A stretch of DNA of 64,000 bases from Alcaligenes faecalis (GTDB taxonomy: Bacteria; Pseudomonadota; Gammaproteobacteria; Burkholderiales; Burkholderiaceae_B). The stretch covers positions 1,488,001 through 1,552,000 of the forward strand of contig NZ_CP031747.1 in NCBI RefSeq assembly GCF_005311025.1, given 5' to 3'. Position numbers and translations under genes: made by a program. Positions 52,864-61,174 of this stretch are shown here, in pieces (the first letter of the stretch is position 1; each line of letters begins with the position of its first letter). The notes below the pieces were generated by a model. It was given only the letters and a program-made list of their open reading frames with translations, was not told the origin of the DNA and ran no database searches.

Positions 52864-53163
52864 GGCGGCCATGCGGGAGCAGGTGCTGTGCACAGGCGAT
52901 TTGTACTGCCTGATTATTGAAGTGATTAATAAATTGGTTTGAATTAAATTCAGAATTTAATTGAGTATTTTATTTTTAATTTGATTTTGAATTATATTTG
53001 TATGGCTATTAATAATAAAAATATAAAAGTATGGAAAAAAATATGAATTAAATTCTTTAAAAGAATATCTGTTATCTTCTGTCATTTATTGACGGCGCTC
53101 TGGGTATGGTTGTTACGTTGCCGTTTCAGGTTTCGCACACTACTTGTAGAGAGGGAGACAAGA
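52864..53163. other. 300-bp AT-rich promoter region upstream of the amidohydrolase
   Basis: From about 52910 to 53085 the sequence is strikingly AT-rich compared with its surroundings. It contains three GAATT(A/T)AATTC-type palindromes (see the repeat entry) and no gene. It presumably holds the promoter of the exported amidohydrolase. Confidence 0.6.
52941..53055. repeat. Three GAATTnAATTC palindromic repeats
   Basis: GAATTAAATTC at 52941-52951, GAATTTAATTG at 52953-52963 (one mismatch) and GAATTAAATTC at 53045-53055. The first two together form a 21-bp dyad. They look like binding sites of a regulator. Confidence 0.5.
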
Positions 53164-54465
53164 ATGACTTGCCATCATATAAACGCAAAAGCGCTGGCTG
53201 CGTCTGGCCTGGCTTTATTCGCAGCGCTTCAGAGCAGTGTTATGGCTCAAAGCCCGGAGCCCCGGCTGGATACCAGCCAGCTGTATGCAGACGTGCATTT
53301 CCACGCTTCCAATTACGCCATGCAAGGTATTTCCTTAAAGGAATATGCAGAGCGCTATATGAGCGCCAATCGCCAGCAAATTGTGCGCTCCACCATCATG
53401 CCGATTCCTTTGCAGCAACGCTGGGATGGGTTTGAACAGTACCAGGCACAGTCTGGCGATCAGATGTATGGCCCGAACTACTACATAGGCCCCAAAGCAG
53501 ACTTGTATTACTACTCTTTTGTGGATGCCATGTTTGCGCGCGAGTACGAACGCTTGCCGCCCCAGTATCAGGAAAAGCTGGATGTCATGATTACGGCCTT
53601 CAATCCCATGGACGTATATGCCTCGCAACATATCAAGCGTGCGGTGCTCAGTTTTCCAGGCGTGTTTGCCGGGGTGGGAGAGTTCACCATTCACAAGGAG
53701 CTGGTGTCCAGCAAGCTGGCTGGTGAAACGGTAGAACAAACCAAGGCCCCCTCTGTGCCGCTACCGCCTGATGCGGGCGATGGCAGCAAGGTATCGCTGT
53801 ATTCCGAGTCGCTGGAGTATTTGTTCAAGACCATTGAAGAGATTGGTTTGGTCGCGATCTTGCACAATGATATGTACCGGGTAGAGGTCAATTACCAGGG
53901 TGAGCTGGAGCATTCCTATCCCGATCAGGACTATGTGGACGGCTTGAAGCACGTGTGCGGACATGCGCCCAAAGCCAAGGTGGTGTGGGCGCATACGGGC
54001 CTGGGGCGTTTTGTGAAACCCACCAGCGACCACATTACGCGCGTGAAAGAAGTGCTGGATGCCTGCCCCAGCTGGTCTACCGATATTTCCTGGGATCTGG
54101 TGCAGGACTATATGTTGAATCCCGAGCCGGGCATGCCCAGTCGCCAGGATTGGCTGAATTTCTTCAATGAATACCAGAACCGGATTCTGTGGGGTTCAGA
54201 TGTGGTGATTTTTACGCGTAATCGCTTTGAGTCGGCCCCTCCCACGTCAGTGACACCAGGCGGTTTGATGGAACCGGTTCAGTACCATGCGGACTTGTCC
54301 AAGATGAGGGAGTTTCTGGACGAGTTGCCAGTGGCCATAGGCAACAAGATTCGCTATGAAAACTATCTGGGTCTGTTCAATCGTGCCAAGTTCTCTGTGC
54401 GGGCCTGGGAGCGCGAGAATGCGGATCTCAATATCTGGGATATTCCTACGCCCGTGCATCCTTGA
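53164..54465 (+). CDS. Exported amidohydrolase-family protein
   Basis: 433 residues from ATG 53164, with GAGGGAG close upstream. A Sec signal peptide ends near SSVMAQ (residue 28). The mature protein is a metal-dependent TIM-barrel hydrolase of the amidohydrolase-2 type: DVHFHAS (Asp43, His45, His47), LHNDMYR, WAHTGLGRF and WGSDVVIF carry the expected metal and catalytic residues. Members act on varied C-N, C-O or C-C bonds; substrate unknown. A periplasmic location is less common for this family. An unusually AT-rich region with palindromic repeats lies upstream, and a very strong terminator follows. The gene appears to stand alone. Confidence 0.82.
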   Translation: MTCHHINAKALAASGLALFAALQSSVMAQSPEPRLDTSQLYADVHFHASNYAMQGISLKEYAERYMSANRQQIVRSTIMPIPLQQRWDGFEQYQAQSGDQMYGPNYYIGPKADLYYYSFVDAMFAREYERLPPQYQEKLDVMITAFNPMDVYASQHIKRAVLSFPGVFAGVGEFTIHKELVSSKLAGETVEQTKAPSVPLPPDAGDGSKVSLYSESLEYLFKTIEEIGLVAILHNDMYRVEVNYQGELEHSYPDQDYVDGLKHVCGHAPKAKVVWAHTGLGRFVKPTSDHITRVKEVLDACPSWSTDISWDLVQDYMLNPEPGMPSRQDWLNFFNEYQNRILWGSDVVIFTRNRFESAPPTSVTPGGLMEPVQYHADLSKMREFLDELPVAIGNKIRYENYLGLFNRAKFSVRAWERENADLNIWDIPTPVHP

Positions 54466-54544
54466 AGGAGGCATGCTGTTGATATGGGCGATCAGCCATA
54501 GATACTGGACTTGATTCTGGCCCTTTCAAAGCCAATGGCAAAGG

Positions 54545-54592
54545 CAAAAAACAGCCCCCCGACAGTTGGATAACTGTCGGGGGGCTGTTTGC
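54545..54592. terminator. Strong bidirectional terminator
   Basis: Perfect 18-bp arms (54550-54567 and 54572-54589) around GGAT, preceded by six A and followed by TTTG. It separates the convergent amidohydrolase and acyl-CoA synthetase genes. Confidence 0.92.
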
Positions 54593-54663
54593 GATTGCGC
54601 GTCAAGAAAGCCGAGCCTGGCTTCTTGATTCTGCTGTCAGGCATCTGGCTGGATGCAGCTTGG

Positions 54664-56310
54664 TTAACCGGCCTTGTTCTGCGCAGCCAGCTTGTCCAGA
54701 TCCTCCTGAATCAGCTTGCGAATCGCGGTTTTCAAGAGCTTGCCGGTTGCTGTGTGGGGCAGTTCATCGACCACGATCAGTTCGTCAGGAATACTCCATT
54801 TGGAGACTTGTTCTGTAAACAGATCAATCATGTCCTGCTTGGTGAAGGTGGCGTCGTCCTGTAGCTGTACCACCAGAACCGGACGTTCGCCCCAGCGCTC
54901 GTCGGGCTTGGCTACGACAGCCGCTTCCTTGATCGCCGGGTGAGCCTGGGCAATGTTTTCCAGCTCGATGGAGCTGATCCATTCGCCACCGGATTTCACC
55001 ACATCCTTGGTTCGGTCCACGATCTGGATAAAGCCATCCTGATCAATGGTCACCACGTCGCCCGTATTGAACCAGCCATCTTCTGTATGGGCAGAGGTGT
55101 CATTGCTATTGAAGTAAGAAGCCGCAATCCAGGGACCGCGCACCATCATGGCACCAAACATCTTGCCGTCGCGGGCAATGGGTTGACCATCGTCGCCATC
55201 TACCCGGAACTCGACCCCGAAGAGCGGACGACCTTGCTTGGCCAGCAGCTTGAGTTTCTCGTTCTCCGGCAAGGACTCGTGCTTGGGCAGCAGGGCAGCC
55301 GCCAGACCGACCGGGCTGGTTTCCGTCATGCCCCAGGCGTGGCGTACCTTGACACCCAGCTTCTGGAAGCGGGTAATCATGACCGGAGGCGCAGACGAGC
55401 CGCCAATCACCAGGCGTTGCAGGCTGCTGAAGGTTTTGCCATTGGCTTGCATCCAGTCGAGCAGGCCTAGCCAGACGGTAGGCACACCGGCTGTCATGGT
55501 GACCCCTTCGTTTTCAAACAGGGTATGCAGGCTGGCGCCGTCCAGTTTCGGGCCGGGCAAGACCAGTTTGGCGCCCACCATCAAGGCCGCATAGGGCAGG
55601 CCCCAGGCATTGACGTGGAACATGGGCACGATGGGGGTAATGGTGTCAGAAGCAGACAGACACAGGGCATCGGGCATGCTCAAGGCAAAGGCATGCAAGA
55701 TCGTGGAGCGATGGCTGTAGAGCACGCCTTTGGGGTTGCCCGTGGTGCCGGAGGTGTAGCACAGGCCGGAGGCCGTGTTCTCATCAAACACCGGCCAGTC
55801 GAAATGATCGGATTCAGACGCAATCAGGGTTTCATAGCACTGCAGGTTGGGCAGCAGGTTCGACTTGGGCATGTGCGCTTCGTCCGTCATGATGACCACG
55901 GCTTTCAGCTTGGACAGCTGATCGGCCAAGGACTCCAGAATCGGCATGAAGTTCAGGTCGGCAAACAGCACGCTGTCGTCTGCGTGTTCAATGATGTAGC
56001 CAATTTGATCCTGAAACAGACGCGGGTTGATGGTGTGGCACACCAGGCCCGAGCCCGATACGCCGTAATACAGCTCCAGGTGACGATAGCCGTTCCAGGC
56101 CAGGGTTCCGACGCGGTCGCCATGTTGCAGACCCATTTTTTTCAGCGCATTGGCCAGTTGCTGGCTGCGCTTGGACAGATCGGTATAGGTGTACCGGTGA
56201 ATGTGGCCTTCAACGGTTTGCGAGACGACCTCTCGGTCTGCGTGATAGTTCGCTGCGTGACGCAGTATGGATGATACTAGCAGTGGGGTATTCATCATCA
56301 TGCCAAGCAT
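54664..56310 (-). CDS. Fatty acyl-CoA synthetase (AMP-forming)
   Basis: 548 residues from ATG 56310 ([20 protein letters not shown]), with GGGAGGA upstream; the longer frame from 56400 adds 30 unlikely residues. ANL-superfamily marks: P-loop [17 protein letters not shown] (about 175-191), [20 protein letters not shown], and the C-terminal [12 protein letters not shown] with catalytic Lys. It activates fatty acids (medium or long chain) to acyl-CoA for beta-oxidation. It is divergent from the large regulator gene and close to the alkyl sulfatase, so it may activate the fatty acid made from the released alcohol; that link is inference. Confidence 0.93.
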   Translation of the reverse strand: MLGMMMNTPLLVSSILRHAANYHADREVVSQTVEGHIHRYTYTDLSKRSQQLANALKKMGLQHGDRVGTLAWNGYRHLELYYGVSGSGLVCHTINPRLFQDQIGYIIEHADDSVLFADLNFMPILESLADQLSKLKAVVIMTDEAHMPKSNLLPNLQCYETLIASESDHFDWPVFDENTASGLCYTSGTTGNPKGVLYSHRSTILHAFALSMPDALCLSASDTITPIVPMFHVNAWGLPYAALMVGAKLVLPGPKLDGASLHTLFENEGVTMTAGVPTVWLGLLDWMQANGKTFSSLQRLVIGGSSAPPVMITRFQKLGVKVRHAWGMTETSPVGLAAALLPKHESLPENEKLKLLAKQGRPLFGVEFRVDGDDGQPIARDGKMFGAMMVRGPWIAASYFNSNDTSAHTEDGWFNTGDVVTIDQDGFIQIVDRTKDVVKSGGEWISSIELENIAQAHPAIKEAAVVAKPDERWGERPVLVVQLQDDATFTKQDMIDLFTEQVSKWSIPDELIVVDELPHTATGKLLKTAIRKLIQEDLDKLAAQNKAG

Positions 56311-56674
56311 GGTCTTCGTCCTCCCTGGGAGTAAATCAAACAGAACTGACGGGCCTTGAAACTGTGAGTCTACGCGCAGAAAATGGACGAAACACATCAC
56401 TGACTGTCATGGCCTACGTTTGCACAGTAGCCTAAAACTCACAAATACGTCTACGTAGTCGTTTATGTTTGCTTGCGCAATGCCAAGGCTTCTACAAAAT
56501 CCGGAACCCCGGGAAATTTCTGGACACAATTAATACTCTTTGATTGAAGATTGAAGGGCTTTGAGTACAATCGGCAGCTAATTACAGCTTTTTTAAGACG
56601 TAGTGTCGGATTTGCTGTCAATTTGACACGAGTGACGCTTGGCCGAAATGGCCCTGTGCTCGGAGCATCGTTTA
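56311..56674. other. 364-bp divergent region between acyl-CoA synthetase and SARP regulator
   Basis: It holds the palindrome CTACGTAG (56451-56458) near the synthetase and a candidate promoter with a tandem heptamer near the regulator (56543-56571). No gene is seen. Confidence 0.5.
56543..56571 (+). promoter_or_regulatory. Candidate promoter with tandem ATTGAAG repeat
   Basis: TTGAAG (56544-56549), 16 bp, TACAAT (56566-56571). The -35 lies in a direct heptamer repeat ATTGAAG-ATTGAAG (56543-56556). SARP-type activators typically bind heptamer direct repeats, so autoregulation is possible. Confidence 0.4.
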
Positions 56675-59600
56675 ATGATCGTGCTAGGTTTGCTGGGCCC
56701 ATTTCGCTTTATTGTCGATCAGGTGGATCGCACTGCATTGCTTAGCTATGACAAGGTCAAACTGCTGGCTGCGGTGCTGTGCCTGGCGCAAGGCAAGGCG
56801 CTGCAGCGCGAGCGGCTGGCACAAATGCTTTGGCCAGATCTGACACGAGACAAGGCACTATCGCGCTTGCGCCACGCGCTGCATGTGTTGCGCAAGGCCC
56901 TGGGCGAGCAGGCCGCTTGTCTGGTCGCCAATGCCGAAGGTGCAATGGCGTTCAAGCCTGAAAGCGTGCAAATGGATGTGCTGGAATTTCTGCAGGCCGA
57001 TGCCGCGCAGGATGCTCGTCTTTCACAGCGCTTGAGCCTGTATGTCGGTCCTTTTCTGGACGCGATTCAATCCCCCGATACTGAAGTTTTTATTTCCTGG
57101 CGACAAAGCTGGGAAGATCGCCTTGCTTTGGAATTGCTTAGCTTGCGTGCCCGCCTTTTCGAGCAGCTCTTGCAGGCTCGTCAACTGGATCAGGCGCTTG
57201 CATTGGCGCAGGAGTGGGTGCAGCAAGCTCCCGAGCAGGAGGTCTATCACCGCCTCTTGATCAATGTCTTGATGCAAAGAGGGGACAGGCAGGCCGCCTT
57301 GCAAGCCTATGCTCATTGCGAGCAGGCTTTGCGTCAGTACCTGGGAGTACGTCCCGATCCTGAAACCCGCCGCCTGGCCCAAGCTCAATGGCCGGTGGCA
57401 ACAAGCAAGACACCCCCCAAGTCCGCCCAGGCTCATCGTACGGTTGCCACGCTGGCCTTGGCCCTGTCCTGGCTGCCAGCGAAGGACTCCGAGGCGCATC
57501 TGGATGGCGATCTGGTGCCGGATCAAGCCGTGGCGTATCTGGAGTCCTGGCACGAGCAATTGCTGGATATTTTGCGTCAGCACGGGGCTTGGTTAAGTCA
57601 GTCCAGCGGGTCCACCTTGTTGGCTCATTTTGGCTGGCCACATGCGCAGTCCGAGCCGGTGAATCGGGCGGTTGAACTGGCTTGCGTGATTCGTGCTTTG
57701 CGAACGCCGCCGGGGATCAGTATCGGTCAGGTAGTGCATGTGAGCCTGGCCTTGGTGGACGAACAGCAGGTCAATACACATAGCCTGTTTGGGCAGTTGG
57801 TCATGCCTTTGGTGTGGAAGGCCAGGCATGGCGAGATTCTGCTGAGCGCGCAGGCCGTTGCTCGTATGGCGGATTGGCAGATCAATCAGCATCGAGGCCC
57901 GGAGGGGGGGTATTTCAGCTTGGGAGAGGGGAGGTGGATGAACGATCCTCTTTATGGCTGTCAACCCGAGTTCGAGCAACTGGTGGCGCAATGGCAGCAG
58001 TGCAGTCGTCAGTCCCACAAAGCCGCCTTCAGAATTCATGGTGATCTGGGTTCGGGCAAATCTCGTTTGGCCGAAGCCTTTCGCAGCTACGTTGTTCGCG
58101 ATGGCGGGCAGCCCTTGCTGATTGATTTCTCGCGTCAGGATGTGTTGGAAGGCGTGCGCGAGATGATGCAGGCTAGTCTAGGGGAAGGGAACGGAACCCA
58201 GGACTTGCCTCTTGCGTTAAGTCAGTGCCTGCAGGCCTGGTTTGGCCTGTCTGATTCTCATTGGGATCAAGTGCTGCAAGATGTTCACTGTCTGAATACG
58301 GAAGATACCCAAGTGGTACCTGATCCGTGCCGTTTGCTATTGGCGGCGGTGCAGGCCTTTACCAGTCAGAACCAGCCTGTGCTGGTGATTCTGGACCATG
58401 TTGATGTACTGGATGCCGGTTATCAAAACAGCTTGGCGGCGATATGGGCTGCAGTGCAAAAGCAGTCTGCTGGGGTCCTGTTATTGATCTTGTCGCGTCA
58501 GGCTCAGTTGGTTTTGGACTTTGCTCAAAGTATGGCTTTGCGTAGTTTGTCCGAGGCGGATGTGGGTAAGGCGATGAGCTTTTATGCACGTGGCAAGCGC
58601 CTGTCCTCGGACGCCAGTACACAGATTCGTAGCCAGCGTTTGAGCAATCCCATGTTGATCAAGGACATGCTGCATTTGCAGCGTTTTGGCATGCCGCTGG
58701 ATTACTTGCCACGTCTGGCAGACCGCTTGCTGCTGAGTCTGGAGCAACTGGATGCGGACAGCCGTTGCGTGCTTTTGATGGCTGTGTTGTGGGAGCGTGC
58801 CACGCCTGCGGGTTTGGCCCAGGCCTGCAATTTGCCTGTAGGCGTTGTAGAGCAATCCTGGATCAGCCTGTTGGACAAAGGCTTGTTGCAGCAAGACAGC
58901 CAGGGCCAGACTTCTTGCGCTCCAGTGATGCGTTCCGCCTTGCGACGTTTGATTGCCAAGGAAGAAAGTAGGGCTTTGTACGGCAAGCTTGCCCATAGCC
59001 TGATTCAAATGCAGCAGGCTGAAGAAGAAATTGCCGCTTGTCTGGCGCAGGCGCAAAGCGAGCAAGCAGCCATCTGGTGGCGTAAAGCCATTGATACATC
59101 GCTGCGCAGTGGTGACAACCTGCAAGCGGCAGAACAGTTGTCGCAGGTCCTGAGCAGCCTGCAATACATGAGTGATGTGCAGTTGCGCCGTCAGTACGAG
59201 CGCGACAGCTACGTCACCTTGGGGGCGCTGGAAATCAGTCGTGGCGGACCTGCCGCCATGCCCGTGTCGCAAGCTTACGAGCAGGCTGCTGGACGTAGTG
59301 AGGGCGGTGAGGATGATTTGCCCGTGCTGTGGGGCCAATGGGTGATGCTGCATGGTGCTGGCAAATTGCCGGAAAGTCTGGCCCATGCCAAGCAATTGCA
59401 GGAACAGTCGCGACGTCAGGGACAAAGCGCCTGGTATGGCTGGGGTTTGTATGCCGAGGCCCAATATCTGTTCTGGAAAGGTCGTGTGCAACAGGCCGAG
59501 CTGGCCTTGGATGAGGCGCTGCGTGCCCTGGCGTACGAGCAACCCGTTCCGGCCATGGATGCGGCTCTTGGGCATCATTGTCCGGCTTTGGTGTACAGCC

Positions 59601-60265
59601 TGTTGGGGCTGGCCCAAGTGCTGCAAGGGCGCTTTGAGCAGGGCATTGCCAATGCTCGCCATGCCCAGTTTCTGGCCAGTCAAAGTCAGTCTCGAATTTC
59701 GGCGGTGATTGCAGAAATCCAGATGCTGCGCATCCTGTATCTGCAAGGCAATCTGGACATGCTGGCTGGCCGCAGTCAGGCTTTGCTGGGCATGTTGCAA
59801 CCTGTCTTGCCTGGCAGTGTGTGGTGTGCCGTGGCTGAAACCTATGTGCTGTATTGCCGTTTGGTGCGAGGTGAAGAAACAGGCTCGGAGCTGGAGCGCC
59901 TGCTGGGGCTGTTGCCCGAGTTTGCACGCAGCATGCCTTTGGCGACGGATGCTTTTCTGTGCATTGTGGCCCGCTGCCATTTGGCCCAAGGTGAAATCGA
60001 ACGTGCCAGCCAGGCTTTGGATCAAGTTGGGCAGATCGCGCAGGAGCGGGCTTCTACCCTGTATCTGCCGGAACTTGACTGCTTGCGGGGGGATCTGGCC
60101 TGGGTCCGTGCGGATAGACAGCAGGCGCAGGTTTGCTGGGCGCAGGCCCAGCAAGAAGTCTTGCGCAGCGGCTTGTACGCCTATGAAGGCTGGATCCGAC
60201 ATCGGCGCGAGCGCCTGCCCGATCTGGCGGCGCGCAGTGTGTGGATCCAGCGCCAGCCCGGTTAG
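56675..60265 (+). CDS. Large SARP-type regulator: winged helix, BTAD, cyclase-like, AAA ATPase, TPR
   Basis: 1196 residues from ATG 56675, with GGAG nine bases before; ATG 56648 and TTG 56639 lack such a site. Order: OmpR-like winged helix without receiver (1-95), BTAD helical domain (about 98-250, with PEQEVYHRLLINVLMQRGDRQAALQAY), a region resembling a degenerate class III nucleotide-cyclase domain (about 265-430, HGAWLSQSSGSTLLAHFGWP), an AAA-type ATPase with Walker A GDLGSGKS (456-463) and Walker B VLVILDHVDVLDA (about 567-579), and a long alpha-helical TPR-like tail (about 780-1190). Such activators are common in Actinobacteria and less so in betaproteobacteria. It ends overlapping the porin-like gene tail to tail by 4 bp. 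Confidence 0.85.
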   Translation: MIVLGLLGPFRFIVDQVDRTALLSYDKVKLLAAVLCLAQGKALQRERLAQMLWPDLTRDKALSRLRHALHVLRKALGEQAACLVANAEGAMAFKPESVQMDVLEFLQADAAQDARLSQRLSLYVGPFLDAIQSPDTEVFISWRQSWEDRLALELLSLRARLFEQLLQARQLDQALALAQEWVQQAPEQEVYHRLLINVLMQRGDRQAALQAYAHCEQALRQYLGVRPDPETRRLAQAQWPVATSKTPPKSAQAHRTVATLALALSWLPAKDSEAHLDGDLVPDQAVAYLESWHEQLLDILRQHGAWLSQSSGSTLLAHFGWPHAQSEPVNRAVELACVIRALRTPPGISIGQVVHVSLALVDEQQVNTHSLFGQLVMPLVWKARHGEILLSAQAVARMADWQINQHRGPEGGYFSLGEGRWMNDPLYGCQPEFEQLVAQWQQCSRQSHKAAFRIHGDLGSGKSRLAEAFRSYVVRDGGQPLLIDFSRQDVLEGVREMMQASLGEGNGTQDLPLALSQCLQAWFGLSDSHWDQVLQDVHCLNTEDTQVVPDPCRLLLAAVQAFTSQNQPVLVILDHVDVLDAGYQNSLAAIWAAVQKQSAGVLLLILSRQAQLVLDFAQSMALRSLSEADVGKAMSFYARGKRLSSDASTQIRSQRLSNPMLIKDMLHLQRFGMPLDYLPRLADRLLLSLEQLDADSRCVLLMAVLWERATPAGLAQACNLPVGVVEQSWISLLDKGLLQQDSQGQTSCAPVMRSALRRLIAKEESRALYGKLAHSLIQMQQAEEEIAACLAQAQSEQAAIWWRKAIDTSLRSGDNLQAAEQLSQVLSSLQYMSDVQLRRQYERDSYVTLGALEISRGGPAAMPVSQAYEQAAGRSEGGEDDLPVLWGQWVMLHGAGKLPESLAHAKQLQEQSRRQGQSAWYGWGLYAEAQYLFWKGRVQQAELALDEALRALAYEQPVPAMDAALGHHCPALVYSLLGLAQVLQGRFEQGIANARHAQFLASQSQSRISAVIAEIQMLRILYLQGNLDMLAGRSQALLGMLQPVLPGSVWCAVAETYVLYCRLVRGEETGSELERLLGLLPEFARSMPLATDAFLCIVARCHLAQGEIERASQALDQVGQIAQERASTLYLPELDCLRGDLAWVRADRQQAQVCWAQAQQEVLRSGLYAYEGWIRHRRERLPDLAARSVWIQRQPG

Positions 60266-61020
60266 AACTGGAAGTTGATACCCGCAAAAATTTGCCATTC
60301 CGGTGCTCCCGCGCCTTTCTTGTCCACGGAGTATTGCGGTTCGATAAAGGCGTTGATCACGCTCTTGCCAGGCTTGAACACCTTGCCCAGGCCCAGACCC
60401 ACGGGGATGTGGTGGGTATGGTTTTTCAGGTCAAAGGTCCACACCCCGCTGGAGCGCAGGTAAAAACCGTTGGGCAGGTTATAGAACAGGGCGGGCTGGA
60501 AGGTGGCCATTTTGACCTTCTCGCGGTCAGAGTCCCCGGCAAAGGATTGTTGAAAGGTCAGCAGCCCGCCTGCCAGACCCCAATCCCGGCTGGCAACCAA
60601 GGCCGCTGCACTGCCAATCTGCCATTTCCCTTGTCCGAGTAAATCGTTCGATGCCGTAGGCATCACCAGCAAAGGGCCGATGCCATAGGAAAAACTGCCT
60701 GCGCTTTTCATGAACACATCCATGAAGGTGATGTCGCCCAAGCCGGATTTGCTGCCCAGACGATCATGGTGCAAGGCCACAATCGGTACATTCAAACGCC
60801 ATAGCTGCGGCAGACCAAAGGTTTTGTTGGGCAGGACGGCACGCAGCACCGTCTGGTTTGCCCAGGCATTGTCGAGCTTGTACAGCTCGGGCACGTAGTA
60901 GTCGTGCAGGCTGACCATGGGCCGGGGGCTCAGCGGGTTATTGGCGTCGTTCTGGGACTGGGCCAGGGCACCCGTGCTGATCAGGCTGGTGGCCAACAGG
61001 CCAAATATTGTCTTTTGCAT
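60262..61020 (-). CDS. Outer-membrane beta-barrel protein (phenol-degradation/transport-like)
   Basis: 252 residues from ATG 61020, six bases after GAGGAGGT; the ATG at 61026 abuts that site and is excluded. The Sec signal ends near GALAQ (residue 21). The rest alternates beta strands with glycines, and ends in IFAGINFQF, with the terminal Phe typical of outer-membrane barrels. It resembles the small barrel family found in aromatic-degradation loci (often mislabelled neuromedin U). It may pass hydrophobic substrates through the outer membrane. It is divergent from the alkyl sulfatase gene (154 bp), so the two probably serve the same substrate. Confidence 0.75.
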   Translation of the reverse strand: MQKTIFGLLATSLISTGALAQSQNDANNPLSPRPMVSLHDYYVPELYKLDNAWANQTVLRAVLPNKTFGLPQLWRLNVPIVALHHDRLGSKSGLGDITFMDVFMKSAGSFSYGIGPLLVMPTASNDLLGQGKWQIGSAAALVASRDWGLAGGLLTFQQSFAGDSDREKVKMATFQPALFYNLPNGFYLRSSGVWTFDLKNHTHHIPVGLGLGKVFKPGKSVINAFIEPQYSVDKKGAGAPEWQIFAGINFQF

Positions 61021-61174
61021 ATGCATACCTCCTCGAAAAACCGAAGGTAGAAAAGCGGCGTTGAAAAAGCATTTAAAGCGGGCCACTGTGGCAAATCCGC
61101 AGATTGGACTATCGGGTCTGCTTTGCTCCCAGAATGAGACGCTTGTTGAAAAAGCCCATCAGGAGGAGCGTGTC

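Noticed and set aside
58481-60298. 605-residue minus-strand frame opposite the SARP regulator
   Set aside because: His/Gln/Thr-rich shadow; the plus-strand frame has domains and a ribosome binding site.
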